Shown here: positions 33,385 to 42,869 of the stretch, piece by piece
Layout: each line of letters begins with the position of its first letter
How positions within the stretch are numbered: position 1 is the first letter of the stretch
Source of the DNA: Apoderus coryli
Taxonomy: Eukaryota > Arthropoda > Insecta > Coleoptera > Attelabidae
Length of the DNA: 64,000 nt
Assembly (NCBI GenBank): GCA_911728435.2
Contig: OU452198.1
Span: forward strand, 38,593,902 to 38,657,901
Direction of reading: 5' to 3'
The notes under the pieces: model-generated
What the model was told of the DNA's origin: nothing
What the model saw: the letters and a program-made list of their open reading frames with translations, nothing else
The model's database searches: none
Made by a program: the position numbers and the translations under genes

Positions 33385-34555
33385 TAGGTGCTGATTAATT
33401 TTTGGAAAACATTGAGCGTAGGCAAGACGTTTAAAAAAGGATTCAAAATGTTGTTTCTTACAAAAAGAATTTTCCAAGTTAGAGCGAATGGTGCATTATC
33501 CGCTAAATTGCCGGTCTTGAGTGGTCTCCCGCAGGGGTCTGTACTGGGGCCATTGCTTTTTCTGGCATATATATCAGACTTAACAAGAACCATCACGTCA
33601 AACATGAGCTTCTTTGCTGATGACACCAAATTGTTTTGTAACCCACTGCGGGACGATAATGAATTCCAGATCGACATTGATGGGGTAGTGTCCTGGTCGG
33701 CGGTTTGGTTGATGAACTTGAATTTGGAGAAGTGTCAGGTACTACACATCGGGGCTAATAATCCCAGGACTCCATATTTCATCAATGGAAATGCCGTTAA
33801 ATCTGTAAATCAGCAGAAGGATCTTGGTGTCATAGTAACAGCGGATTTGAAGTGGGAGGCCCATATTTCCGCCACAGTGAAGAAAGCTAATAGACTGTGG
33901 TATCTGATACAGAGAGCTTTCAAATCGAGATCAAACTCTCTAATATTGCAATTGTATAAATCGTATGTCAGACCACTATTGGAATATGCCAACAGCGTTT
34001 GGTCCCCCTACTTCATTAAGGACATAGAGGCATTGGAAAGGGTTTAGAGGAGATTCACTAAGCTACCTCATGCACTTAGCCATATACCATATGAGGAGCG
34101 ATTGAGGCTTTTAAATTTGGCATGTCTTTATGATCGACGACAACGAGGCGATCTAATTCAAACATACAAGATACTTAGTGGCTACTACTCGGTGAATCTC
34201 GATGTATTTCATCCTGCTAGAAATCATAATCTGCGTGGCAATAGTAAGAAACTTGACAAGGAGAGATGTGCTAGACTTCCTCGGAAGAATTTTATAACAA
34301 ACAGAGTTGTACATGCATGGAATTCATTACCTGAAGAGGTGATAATGGCGCAAACGGTTGACAGCTTTAAGAACAGGCTGGACCATTTCATGGAGGACCA
34401 TGGCGATCAGTTGGTCCACTACTCGCTATAGAAGATTAGTGAGGATGACATCAATATTTCAAAAACCTCAAATTAGGAACTGAACAACAGTTTCATCGGC
34501 TTTACCGTTTACTGTTTTACGACTAATAATAATAAAAAAATAATAAAAATTTTAT
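33385..34555 (+). mobile_element. 5'-truncated Jockey/CR1-like retrotransposon, nearly intact 3' half
   Basis: Contains RT to C-terminus, a short 3' UTR and a tail of TAATAATAATAAAAAAATAA ending near 34555. A second copy of the same family lies in inverse orientation at 63505-64000, sharing the 3' UTR (GTTTCATCGGCTTTACCGTT). Confidence 0.85.
33388..34431 (+). pseudogene. Reverse transcriptase and C-terminal domain, single stop codon
   Basis: One frame runs through 33388-34431 with a single TAG at 34045-34047. Motifs in order: LSGLPQGSVLGPLLFLAYIS, SFFADDTKLF (catalytic ADD), LNLEKCQVLHIG, KDLGVIVTADLKWEAHI, YKSYVRPLLEYANSVWSPYF, then after the stop RRFTKLPHALSHIPYEERL and RVVHAWNSLPEEVI, the usual C-terminal domain. 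The paralogue at 63.8 kb has CAG (Gln) where this copy has TAG, so the stop is a C-to-T transition. The endonuclease and RT fingers are missing through 5' truncation. Confidence 0.88.
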
Positions 34556-34727
34556 AGTTCTATTCATGCCTCATGGGCAACAGTTTATTTTTTAATTGAT
34601 TCGTAAATTAAAATTTCTGGCAATTTTCTCCCGTCAGTTCCGTACTGCTGCAGACAAACTGGGTAAATTGGGAAAATGAAAAATACACCCCTTAAAGTGT
34701 TTTGCATTTGTTTTGCAACACCCTGTA

Positions 34728-35624
34728 TAATATTATATATTTTAAATTATTGTTAGAGCAAATGCGTTGGAACACACATCATTTGAATATAAACTGTTTT
34801 ATTTTATTATAAAATATAATGGAAATAAAATTGATTTAGCCACAATATCTATGTTTTTAAATTAGAGAATATATATTAGGTATGCAATTTCAAAATTATT
34901 ACACAAAACAGCATGAGTGTAGTATTTTTAAAGTTTTATTTATACTGGAATTATTAATGATGAATAAATTTAACTTTGTTGGAAATACTGGCGTTATAAT
35001 AATTTTGTTTAACCTCTGAAATAATATTGATTGTTTTCAACACTCTTGGAGAAACCACTACTGTTTGATTGAGGCTGGAGGGAATCTAAAGTTTTCATTA
35101 ATATTTATTTTTACCATAGAATTATTCTTATTAAAATGTGCATCGCTACAATAAAATAAATGTACCAGAAATATACTTACTTTGCTTTTAAAAGTATTTC
35201 TTTATTAAATTTCAATTTTCACTATAAAAGGACGGTAGATTTATGGGATAATGATCACACAATAATGCAACTAAAAATGAAAAATTTGAGCTTCAGATCA
35301 TACGATTTTACTGCGATCAGCGGAGCGCCCCAGGGAAGTATTGCTTGGCAAACGAATCTGTGACAACGAAATTAATACGGACAAAAAAATCCTATATTGC
35401 CAAATTTAACTACTAGAAATCACTAGTTCTAGAAAAGAAGTAGAATTAATTTGAAAATCGATTTTTTACAATTACAAATAATAATAATGAAAAAAGCTAA
35501 GCATTTTTAAGTGGTTGTTTGTTTTATTCTTATTTAATAACTAAAATTTTTATATCTATTTATTTTGAGTTGCTACAATTATTGTGATTTTCAAGACGTA
35601 GCCAATAAAAGTATCTATCTATAG
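34728..35624. other. Unassigned, with a possible RT scrap
   Basis: Mostly AT-rich. A 67-codon plus frame (35160-35363) ends NLSFRSYDFTAISGAPQGSI, where SGAPQGS resembles the RT SGVPQGS motif. Too little survives to classify. Confidence 0.35.
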
Positions 35625-36000
35625 GATATCGTGTATGTAGCGTGTTTCTTCTACATGAGACGTCCTGTATATACCACCATATGTTAAAGATGAACGCCTC
35701 GTATATGGGTGTGGCGTCACGCGCTATGGGACATCCTGTATGTAGCGCGTTAGTTCTACATGAGACTGTATAACAAATGTATTTTAATTGGAACCTCCCA
35801 ATAATTGACACCCCAATGGTTGGCACCAGGGTCACGATAGTAGCCATCCACGTCTTTGGCTGTTCTATTTGGAACACCCTATGTGACACCCTGTATTACT
35901 TTTTCACGTAATGGTAACACCCGCCATCTACCTCTTCGCCTAGTGGTAACCATGCCGCCATCTACTTCTTCGCGCGATGGTAACACATGCCATCGAATTG
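35625..36000 (+). repeat. Cluster of short direct repeats with ACACCCTGTA-type ends
   Basis: A GTATGTAGCG.GTT..TTCTACATGAGA segment occurs twice about 117 bp apart (near 35631 and 35748). At 35903, 35935 and 35969 a 32-34 bp unit (TTCGCCTAGTGGTAAC...GCCATCTAC) is repeated three times. Several CATCCTGTA/ACACCCTGTA strings resemble mariner-type termini. Confidence 0.65.
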
Positions 36001-36974
36001 TCACAGCACCCTCATAGCTCTGTTGTCCTCCATATGTGCTTCTAGTAGTATAATATATTCCGGATCCACTTGGTTTCCTTCTCCAAAACTATATGGAGAG
36101 GAACTAAATTCAGAGGTACTTTTATAGATGCTAACATAGTGAATAATGTAAAAGTAAGTAGTATTGTTACATCCAGCTGCTTACAACCCGAACGGATTGT
36201 AGGTTTAGTTTCCATAGCTCTCGTACTTGCACATTCTCAAATGATCATTGTACCTAGTTTCAACTTAAACTAATAGACAATGTATATTATGTATTCGGGA
36301 AATTACTCGTACGTGTAAATTTATTGTCAATATATTGTGTAAATGGGGGAATAGCCAGCTGTTTGCCGTTTCACCCGCCTAAACCATGCCAACAGAAACC
36401 TGTTATATATACCTCGTTCCATCACAAACCCCATACCACAGGAGATAGGACTGAATGAAGGTGTCATCGACACACAACAACTCTACTACTGAAACCGCTC
36501 TGATGCAGCCGATATATTGATGGCATACTAAACATCAGTAATTAGCGGTCGGACGGCATCGACCACCCATTTTGACGACATTAACAGAAGTTAAAACGAT
36601 AGAAGGACGGACGAAGTTCAAACGCAACCTCCGCACAACTCATATATTAGTACCCACATGCAGGAAACGTCAGGAAAAAGTTGGGGAGGCAATTTAAATG
36701 TTGATTGAGTTGGCTTTCACGACATATAATGAAGTTGCTGACATACATTTCAATTAATGGAACGTGTGAGTTAAAAAAACACATAATTTTATCACAATCA
36801 ACTTCTAATCATACAATTTTCCTGCCTGAAATTCTAAGGATAAATTTTTATACATAAAGTCTATTGTATTCTATTCTATTTATGTGCTGTTTGGAATCAT
36901 ACGTTAATAAAACACAGTTGTACGAACCTTTGGAAAAAGCGAAAAATTCCCGGGTCTGACTCCCGGCTGTTTTT
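36001..36974. other. No gene seen
   Basis: No coding frame of note. It lies where the 3' LTR of the gypsy element should be, but I find no match to the 5' LTR. Confidence 0.5.
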
Positions 36975-39900
36975 CTAGGATTTAGTTCTAGTATTTTTTA
37001 ATAGAATGAAATCTCCTTTTTGATAGATTGCAGGGTTTTGATTTTTGTCGTAATTTTCTTTCCTTTTTAATTTAGATTGTATTAGATTTTTCCGAGCATC
37101 ATTTTGAGCATGTTGCATCCTATATTTAAGTTCAATAGGATAGCTGTCAAAGTTGTAGACTGGATCTAACGTATTTTTTAAGTTACTTGGAAGATAACAT
37201 TTCTTTCCGAAAACTAACTCAAATGGTGTGTATTTGGTTTCCGTATGTACTGTAGTATTATATGTAAAACACCAATACGGCACCCAAGTACTCCAAGCTG
37301 CATTATATTCCACACTTTGAGTTCTCAAATATGCACCTAAAACTTTATGAGAATTTTCCAAAGCTCCTATACTTTCATGGTGGTAAGCGGTTGACTGAAT
37401 ATTTTTAATTTTAAGTAATTTACAAATTTCATCCATAGTTGCGGAAATAAATTCAGCGCCCCTATCTGTTGCTATTTCTAAAGGAATTCCGTATCTTAGA
37501 ATAAAATTTTCTACGAAACTTTTTGATACACTTTTCGCGTCTTTGGATTTTAAAGGATAAGCTTCGACAAACTTCGTTAATTCACATTGAAGAGTCAGTA
37601 TATAAGAAAATTCATTATCATCTATTGGTAGAGGTCCAACTATATCTAAAAATATTTTTTGGAATGAGGTATGCGCTGTAGATGTTATAACCATTGGTTC
37701 CTTGGTATATTTATTAGAATGTTTTTGCTTTTGACATGTAGTACACTTACTTACAAAATTCTTAATGTCTTGTTGCATACCTGACCAAAAATAGTATTTT
37801 TTGATAGTGTTGAACATTCGATTGATACCTGCGTGACCACTTGTAGGAAGCAGATGGAAATCGTTTATAATTACTCTCTTTTGTTCGGGATCCACTACTT
37901 TTTTAACTCCTTGTACTATACAAATTCGGGGACCGGTCCAATTAGAGTTACTTTTTATACCTTCAGCTAGCCATTTAATAAAATGTACATTATTTTCATT
38001 CTTTAAAATAACTAATTCGCGAATATTAATCTTTTTGCATAAATCAATTAAGTTTCTCAACATTTCGTCTCGCGCCAACGCTGATCGAAAATTTAATTGT
38101 GCAAAATAAATCATAGAATGTAGTGGTACATAATAAAAGTTACCCGATTTTTCAGTTATTTTTTCACTAAATTTGGAGAGTTCTTTAGTTGACAAAAGTC
38201 TAAGTTCAGTGATGTTTTTTGGAGTTTTAAGAATTTCCACAACATTGGGTTGATCAGGCCTAACATTTGTAGTAGTTCTTTCATCCAACTCACACTCTTC
38301 GTCATTCGATACTTTACTCTGTGCCCTTGTCATAACATTCATTACATTCTGGCTCATACCTTTTAATTCATCAGATGTTATAACTATTCTAGATAATGCG
38401 TCCGCTATGACATTTTCCTTACCTTTTACATACTCTACATGAAAATCGTACTCTTCTAATCCTAGTCGAAATTTAATTAACCTGCTTGATGGATCCTTTA
38501 AATTAAATAAATATAACAATGGTTTATGGTCTGTTAAAATTTTAAAGTGGCGACCAAATAAGTATGGTCGGAAATATCTCACGCTCCAGTATATAGCTAA
38601 AAGTTCTTTTTCGATGGTCGGATAATTAACTTCCGCCTTGTTTAAAGGTCTACTTGTATAAGCTACGGGTTTTCTATTTTTATTTAGTAAAACTGCACCT
38701 ATTGCAATATTTGAAGCATCAGTTTGTACTATAAATTCATTTTCCTTAGAAAAATCTGGATAATCTAATATTGGAGGTTTTGAAAGAGAATTTTTCAGAA
38801 AATTAAAAGATATTTCACATTCATCCGTCCATTCAAATCTAGCATACTTTCTACACAACTTATTAAGGACAACCGTTTTTTCAGAAAAATTTGGAATAAA
38901 TTTCCTATAGTAATTCGAAAATGCCACAAATCTTTTCACTTCCTCTGCATTTTTAGGCCTTGGATATTGTTTAAGGGACTTAATTTTTTCAGGATCTGGC
39001 AAAATACCATTATCTGTAATAATGTGACCCAAATATAAGATTTGTTTCTTTAGAAATTCGCATTTCGATGGATTTAATTTCAAATTTACCTTTCTAAGCC
39101 TACAAAAAACTTGCATAAGATTTTTGTTATGCTCATGAAGAGATCTTCCAAATACTATGAGGTCGTCGAGATAAACAAAACATTTTTCATAATTTAATCC
39201 TGACATTGCTACAGTCATTAATCTTGAAAATGCACTAGGACTAATTTTTAATCCCATCGGAAGTCGTTTCATTTGCCATTGCCCTCGATCAGTAGTGAAA
39301 GCTGTATATTTTCTGCTATCTTTATTTAATTCTACTTGATAATATCCTTGACTGAGATCTAAATGAGTAAAATAAATTGCACCTGCTAAAGAATCTAGAA
39401 TATCGGTGATGTTCGGAAGTGGAAATTTGTCGTCTTGAATTTTAGAATTTAGTAATCTATAGTCGATAACAAGTCTACTCTTTTTTTCTCCACTAGAATC
39501 AACCTTTTTGGGAACTAGTAAAACTGGTGAGGACCATTCACTTTGTGCATGCTCTATTATACCATCTTCACACATTTTAGAAATATGTTCATTTATTTCC
39601 ATTTTTTGTGATTGTGGAAGCCTATATGGTTTGACATAGGATGGAGAGACATTATCTTTTAATGCAATGGATTGATTATAAATATTAGTTACAGACAATT
39701 TATCTCCCGGTAAATGAAAAACATCTGCAAATTTTGCACAAATAGCCTCAATAGAATTTTGTTCGTCTTTGTTTAAATAATTTAAGCCCAATAAATTAAA
39801 TAAAGATTTCACTCTCTCTACAGATATATTCTCACTGTCATACTTACATACATTATACTCACTCGCTTTCTCAATTTTTGGAATATAGTTTTGTAAACAA

Positions 39901-40511
39901 ACCTCACTTTCTCTCGTATTTAACAATTTCACAGGGATCTTTCCTTCTGTCGGTTTAGCTAGCACTCCTGCGACAAATACTCCTTCGCACACTTCTGTCG
40001 GACGTACCACGCAATCTTCATTCAAGCCTGTATCTAGATAACGAATAATTTCACATCTTGGGGGGATAATTAAAATATTGTCGCCGTTACTATTTAAAGG
40101 TAATGTTATTTTATTTTTGAAGTGGGTAAGTGTAAGACTATGGTTCTCGTAATTTATAATTCCGTTAAATTTTCGAATAAAATCATCACCAATAATGCCT
40201 TCTGTTGCACAGGGTAATGACTTAAAAACATAAAATTTTTGGTTAAAACTAGTGTTTCCTATCTTTAATTTTAAAAATGTAAATCCTTCTGCACGTAAAG
40301 TTCCACCTATACCTTTGATTTCTATTTCTTCTTTATGTAAAGTAAATTTAGATTTTAATTGTTCAGCTTTGATTGCACATAAAGTTGCACCTGTATCTAT
40401 TAAAAATTGAAAATTAGCATTCTCTACTGAAAATGTAACAGAAATGGAATTGTTATTGGAATATGTAAAAACATGATTTAAATTCTTGCCTTTAGGCACG
40501 AAAAAAATCAC
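36975..40511 (-). CDS. pol: Ty3/gypsy Pol polyprotein: protease, RT, RNase H, integrase
   Basis: 1178 open codons. Protease: FQFLIDTGATLCAI with catalytic D39. RT: WSSPVLLVPKK, FTHLDLSQGYYQVELN, and YLDD at 447-450. RNase H: IVQTDASNIAIGAVLL and KILTDHKPLLYL. Integrase: an HHCC zinc domain (SGHAGINRMF ... CTTCQKQK), then D956 (FLDIVGP), D1016 (ATDRGAEF) and E1052 (GALENSH), a 35-residue D-E spacing. All catalytic residues are present. The protein ends at NTRTKS, short of the usual C-terminal tail, because the element is truncated. The first codon listed is GTG; pol is probably expressed by frameshift from gag, with which it overlaps by 20 nt. Confidence 0.9.
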   Translation of the reverse strand: MIFFVPKGKNLNHVFTYSNNNSISVTFSVENANFQFLIDTGATLCAIKAEQLKSKFTLHKEEIEIKGIGGTLRAEGFTFLKLKIGNTSFNQKFYVFKSLPCATEGIIGDDFIRKFNGIINYENHSLTLTHFKNKITLPLNSNGDNILIIPPRCEIIRYLDTGLNEDCVVRPTEVCEGVFVAGVLAKPTEGKIPVKLLNTRESEVCLQNYIPKIEKASEYNVCKYDSENISVERVKSLFNLLGLNYLNKDEQNSIEAICAKFADVFHLPGDKLSVTNIYNQSIALKDNVSPSYVKPYRLPQSQKMEINEHISKMCEDGIIEHAQSEWSSPVLLVPKKVDSSGEKKSRLVIDYRLLNSKIQDDKFPLPNITDILDSLAGAIYFTHLDLSQGYYQVELNKDSRKYTAFTTDRGQWQMKRLPMGLKISPSAFSRLMTVAMSGLNYEKCFVYLDDLIVFGRSLHEHNKNLMQVFCRLRKVNLKLNPSKCEFLKKQILYLGHIITDNGILPDPEKIKSLKQYPRPKNAEEVKRFVAFSNYYRKFIPNFSEKTVVLNKLCRKYARFEWTDECEISFNFLKNSLSKPPILDYPDFSKENEFIVQTDASNIAIGAVLLNKNRKPVAYTSRPLNKAEVNYPTIEKELLAIYWSVRYFRPYLFGRHFKILTDHKPLLYLFNLKDPSSRLIKFRLGLEEYDFHVEYVKGKENVIADALSRIVITSDELKGMSQNVMNVMTRAQSKVSNDEECELDERTTTNVRPDQPNVVEILKTPKNITELRLLSTKELSKFSEKITEKSGNFYYVPLHSMIYFAQLNFRSALARDEMLRNLIDLCKKINIRELVILKNENNVHFIKWLAEGIKSNSNWTGPRICIVQGVKKVVDPEQKRVIINDFHLLPTSGHAGINRMFNTIKKYYFWSGMQQDIKNFVSKCTTCQKQKHSNKYTKEPMVITSTAHTSFQKIFLDIVGPLPIDDNEFSYILTLQCELTKFVEAYPLKSKDAKSVSKSFVENFILRYGIPLEIATDRGAEFISATMDEICKLLKIKNIQSTAYHHESIGALENSHKVLGAYLRTQSVEYNAAWSTWVPYWCFTYNTTVHTETKYTPFELVFGKKCYLPSNLKNTLDPVYNFDSYPIELKYRMQHAQNDARKNLIQSKLKRKENYDKNQNPAIYQKGDFILLKNTRTKS

Positions 40512-41664
40512 TAGAATTACTTGGAACTAATTCTGTTGTTTCCTGAAATAAGGAATCTTGATCTAGGGTAATGTTATTTTGTTGTGCAAGTCGTACATTA
40601 TGTGACGCTGACCTTGAACCTCTCCTATTACCTCTATAAACTTGTCTAAAATTTCTATTATTATTATTATAATGCTGATTATTATGATTTGTTGTACGGG
40701 TGTTATTTTGATTATAGAAATGTCGATTTTGGATATTGTTTTGTGAAATATTACGGCCACCGGTTCTAGGGCGAAAATTTCCACGCGGAACATGTTGCCT
40801 ACCTCTTGCGGAAACTCTAAACATTTGCGGAGAACTTCGTATTGTAGTTGTTTCCTCATCTATTGCAGATCTGATTGCATCCTTCAGGAACAGAAAATTT
40901 CTAGATGCCACTATTGTACTTAGCCTCTGATTTCTCAAACCATCAGCAAACCTTTTAATAGCTACCTTTTCATTTATGGGTTTTAAAACAGAATAAGAGT
41001 CGGCGTTACCATTCGCTTGAGATATTGTTAAATTTACAAACAAGTCTTCCAATTCCTTTCCAAATTCCTCAATAGATTTTTCGCCTTGTTTTGCGCGATA
41101 TAATTTTGCTTGAAGTGCTGTATCTGATTGACGTGTAAGAAGATATGATTTCATGTCGTTAATTAAAGCCGCGATAGTAGTGTAATTCTGATTTAGTCTT
41201 AATTTTGCACCACTGGATAAGCGTGTTTTTAAAATAAAATTGATTAACAATTGCTTACCTTCAGGATCTAACATAGAATCATACAACTCTACAGCATCAA
41301 TTAGTTTTTTCGTGGTTTCTTCATAATCGTCCATGCTAGGTAAAAGACTAACAGCAGTTTTTATATCAAAAGAAGTCATTTTCGGTTCAGAAATGTTAAC
41401 TTCCTCGTTTCTATCAAATTGTAAAATTTCGTTATAAAGGGATTTAATTTTTGAAATTAAGTCTTTTATTTCAGTTATTTCAGAACATCCTATTTCAGAT
41501 TTTTCAGCTTGTTTATTAATAATTTGTATTTCTTTAGATAAATTAGAATATATAGCTCTTGCTTCGTCAACTTTTTTCGGTCTCCTATCTATATTATATT
41601 TACTTACTTTTGATCTAATTTGTAATAAAGATTGGTAAATTTCCGAAATTTTATTAATAGCCAT
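40492..41664 (-). CDS. gag: Gag-like protein without zinc knuckle
   Basis: 390 codons starting MAINKISEIYQSLLQIRSKV. The N-terminal half is helical and charged. The middle (about 100-235) resembles a retrotransposon capsid region (FDIKTAVSLLPSMDDYEETT ... IEEFGKELEDLFVNLTIS). The C-terminal third is Arg-Gly and Asn rich (ARGRQHVPRGNFRPRTGGRN) and has no CCHC motif, as in the 412/mdg1 group, so RNA binding probably uses the basic RG/N tail. It ends SSDFFRA over a run of seven T residues, where the pol frame overlaps. Confidence 0.82.
   Translation of the reverse strand: MAINKISEIYQSLLQIRSKVSKYNIDRRPKKVDEARAIYSNLSKEIQIINKQAEKSEIGCSEITEIKDLISKIKSLYNEILQFDRNEEVNISEPKMTSFDIKTAVSLLPSMDDYEETTKKLIDAVELYDSMLDPEGKQLLINFILKTRLSSGAKLRLNQNYTTIAALINDMKSYLLTRQSDTALQAKLYRAKQGEKSIEEFGKELEDLFVNLTISQANGNADSYSVLKPINEKVAIKRFADGLRNQRLSTIVASRNFLFLKDAIRSAIDEETTTIRSSPQMFRVSARGRQHVPRGNFRPRTGGRNISQNNIQNRHFYNQNNTRTTNHNNQHYNNNNRNFRQVYRGNRRGSRSASHNVRLAQQNNITLDQDSLFQETTELVPSNSSDFFRA
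40501..40507 (-). promoter_or_regulatory. T7 run at the gag-pol overlap (candidate frameshift site)
   Basis: The gag codons GAT TTT TTT CGT cover seven T residues. Pol lies in the +1 (equivalently -2) frame relative to gag. A -1 slip on the run would not enter pol; a +1 slip would, and removing one T would fuse the two frames. Confidence 0.5.
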
Positions 41665-41920
41665 CCAAGGTATTGAAGCTTATTTAATATGTTAAAAAAA
41701 ATGTATTATATTTATATACCAAAAATTAAATTTAAAATATCTACTTAAATATTTAAAATTGTTACTAAATTTAATAAAATATGATTACATAAACAAATTA
41801 CACGTATACCTATAATAGTCCACATAAATTAAAACACTGGGTCGATGCACACGTTGCACATTCCATAGGTCATCAACTTTATTGTATATACAGTGATTTG
41901 AATTTTCATACCTGATCTTC

Positions 41921-42160
41921 TTAATTTAATATATTTAGGGATTTTCTTAATTCGTGCTTATTAATTTCTCGTCTTATTGTTCGTTTCATACCCTTTTTAT
42001 ACCTTTGCATCAATACATATACCAAACCCAACAATACCATTACTACTAAAATTATTAACAACCATTCTGCCAATGTCAATCCATGATTTAAATTTGCTGC
42101 TGCATCTCCACTTGCAGTTTGCGCTATCACAACTTGGTCTTTTGATTGCTTAGTGCCCAT
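41921..42160 (-). CDS. Small membrane-protein ORF upstream of gag
   Basis: 79 codons beginning 44 nt inside the primer-binding site, so it is the first ORF on the transcript. It starts MGTKQSK, matching the G-x-x-x-S N-myristoylation pattern with a following Lys. Residues about 31-51 (AEWLLIILVVMVLLGLVYVLM, cited as AEWLLIILVV plus MVLLGLVYVLM) form a clear transmembrane helix, followed by a very basic tail (RYKKGMKRTIRREINKH). It is not gag, pol or env. I recall small leader ORFs in 412/mdg1-group elements but cannot verify homology. A role in membrane targeting is speculation. Confidence 0.6.
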   Translation of the reverse strand: MGTKQSKDQVVIAQTASGDAAANLNHGLTLAEWLLIILVVMVLLGLVYVLMQRYKKGMKRTIRREINKHELRKSLNILN

Positions 42161-42204
42161 TATGCCATATCTGATATTATATTTTTAACTAAAATAATGA
42201 AAAA

Positions 42205-42222
42205 GGGCTGGCAGGATCGCCA
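42205..42222 (-). promoter_or_regulatory. Primer-binding site
   Basis: Minus-strand TGGCGATCCTGCCAGCCC directly follows the LTR end ...TTACA and starts with TGG, complementary to a tRNA CCA end. I cannot assign the tRNA. Confidence 0.7.
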
Positions 42223-42708
42223 TGTAATAAATTTAGACTTGATTTGGGAACTTGTTGTTCCATAACGTTACTTTATAAATTAAAGACAGACTACTTCATT
42301 TATATTTTCTTTATTAATTAATTACGTGTAGTTCGTATCGTCTGTCTTTCTGTTCTGTTCTTCGGTCATCGTCCCTTGTCCTAATTTTTGTCCAAAACAT
42401 ATTTTGCTTACAACTAATAACATTTATTTAAATATTTATAAACATATAAAATTTAAACAAATACTTACTCTACAGGGTGTACGTACCATATTACACTGCT
42501 GACTATTACTTAGAGGATATTCCGAAGTCTATTTTCTAAGGTGTTTTCTTGTTACTTTAGGAACCTGTTACGAATCAATTTTAACGCAATGATTAGAGGT
42601 GCCGAAAGATATAAATCTTTAGTCAAAATATAATCTTCAAACACTAACCCCACCGGCAAACCGTAACGTCAGCAGTCAAAGACTGCAGCTTCACAAGCTT
42701 ACATAACA
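42223..42708 (-). repeat. 5' LTR of the gypsy element
   Basis: On the minus strand it would start TGTTATGTAAGCTTG at 42708 and end TTTATTACA at 42223, giving TG...CA and 486 bp. The inner boundary is set by the primer-binding site. The outer boundary is inferred from the TG and cannot be confirmed, because no second LTR is present. An AATAAA lies inside. Confidence 0.6.
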
Positions 42709-42797
42709 ATAATTAAATGCAAGGGAGAATATATTCACATAAAGTGTTTCAAATAATGTAGTTGAATACGAACGTGTTTAAGCAGGATAAAACATTA

Positions 42798-42869
42798 GCT
42801 TCAGGTGGAAATTGAACCCACGTCTACGGCCATCCGGGCACATTGCTTATACCATTAAGCTACCAAAGC
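42798..42869 (-). repeat. 72-nt tRNA-like sequence (SINE head or tRNA pseudogene)
   Basis: Minus-strand sequence folds as a tRNA: acceptor GCTTTGG/CTGAAGC (7 pairs, two G-U), D arm GCTTAATGGTATAAGC, T arm GTGGG-TTCAATT-TCCAC. A box-A-like TAGCTTAATGG and a degenerate B box are present. The anticodon arm does not pair and position 33 is C rather than T, so it is unlikely to be a working tRNA. Confidence 0.6.

Larger units (their letters stand above)
31076..34725. mobile_element. TA-flanked TIR element carrying nested insertions
   Basis: Left arm from 31076 (CAGGGTCTTGTAAAACAAAT, then GCAAACAATTTTAAGGGGTG) matches in inverse orientation the sequence ending at 34725 (rc CAGGGTGTTGCAAAACAAAT), with TA at 31074-31075 and 34726-34727. 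The ends are of the CAGGGTGT type seen in mariner-like elements here. The interior holds a second inverted-repeat unit (31414-32810) and a plus-strand non-LTR retrotransposon (33385-34555). No transposase of its own is left. Confidence 0.65.
36975..42708 (-). mobile_element. Ty3/gypsy LTR retrotransposon (412/mdg1-like), 3' truncated
   Basis: On the minus strand: 5' LTR, primer-binding site, small ORF, gag, pol. Pol ends abruptly at 36975 before the usual C-terminal tail, and no second LTR is visible, so the 3' end has been lost. The reading frames that remain are long and open, implying a young insertion truncated by rearrangement or replacement. There is no env. Confidence 0.88.

Noticed and set aside
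36001..36974. 3' LTR of the gypsy element
   Set aside because: No stretch resembles the 5' LTR at 42223-42708; the 3' end appears to be lost.
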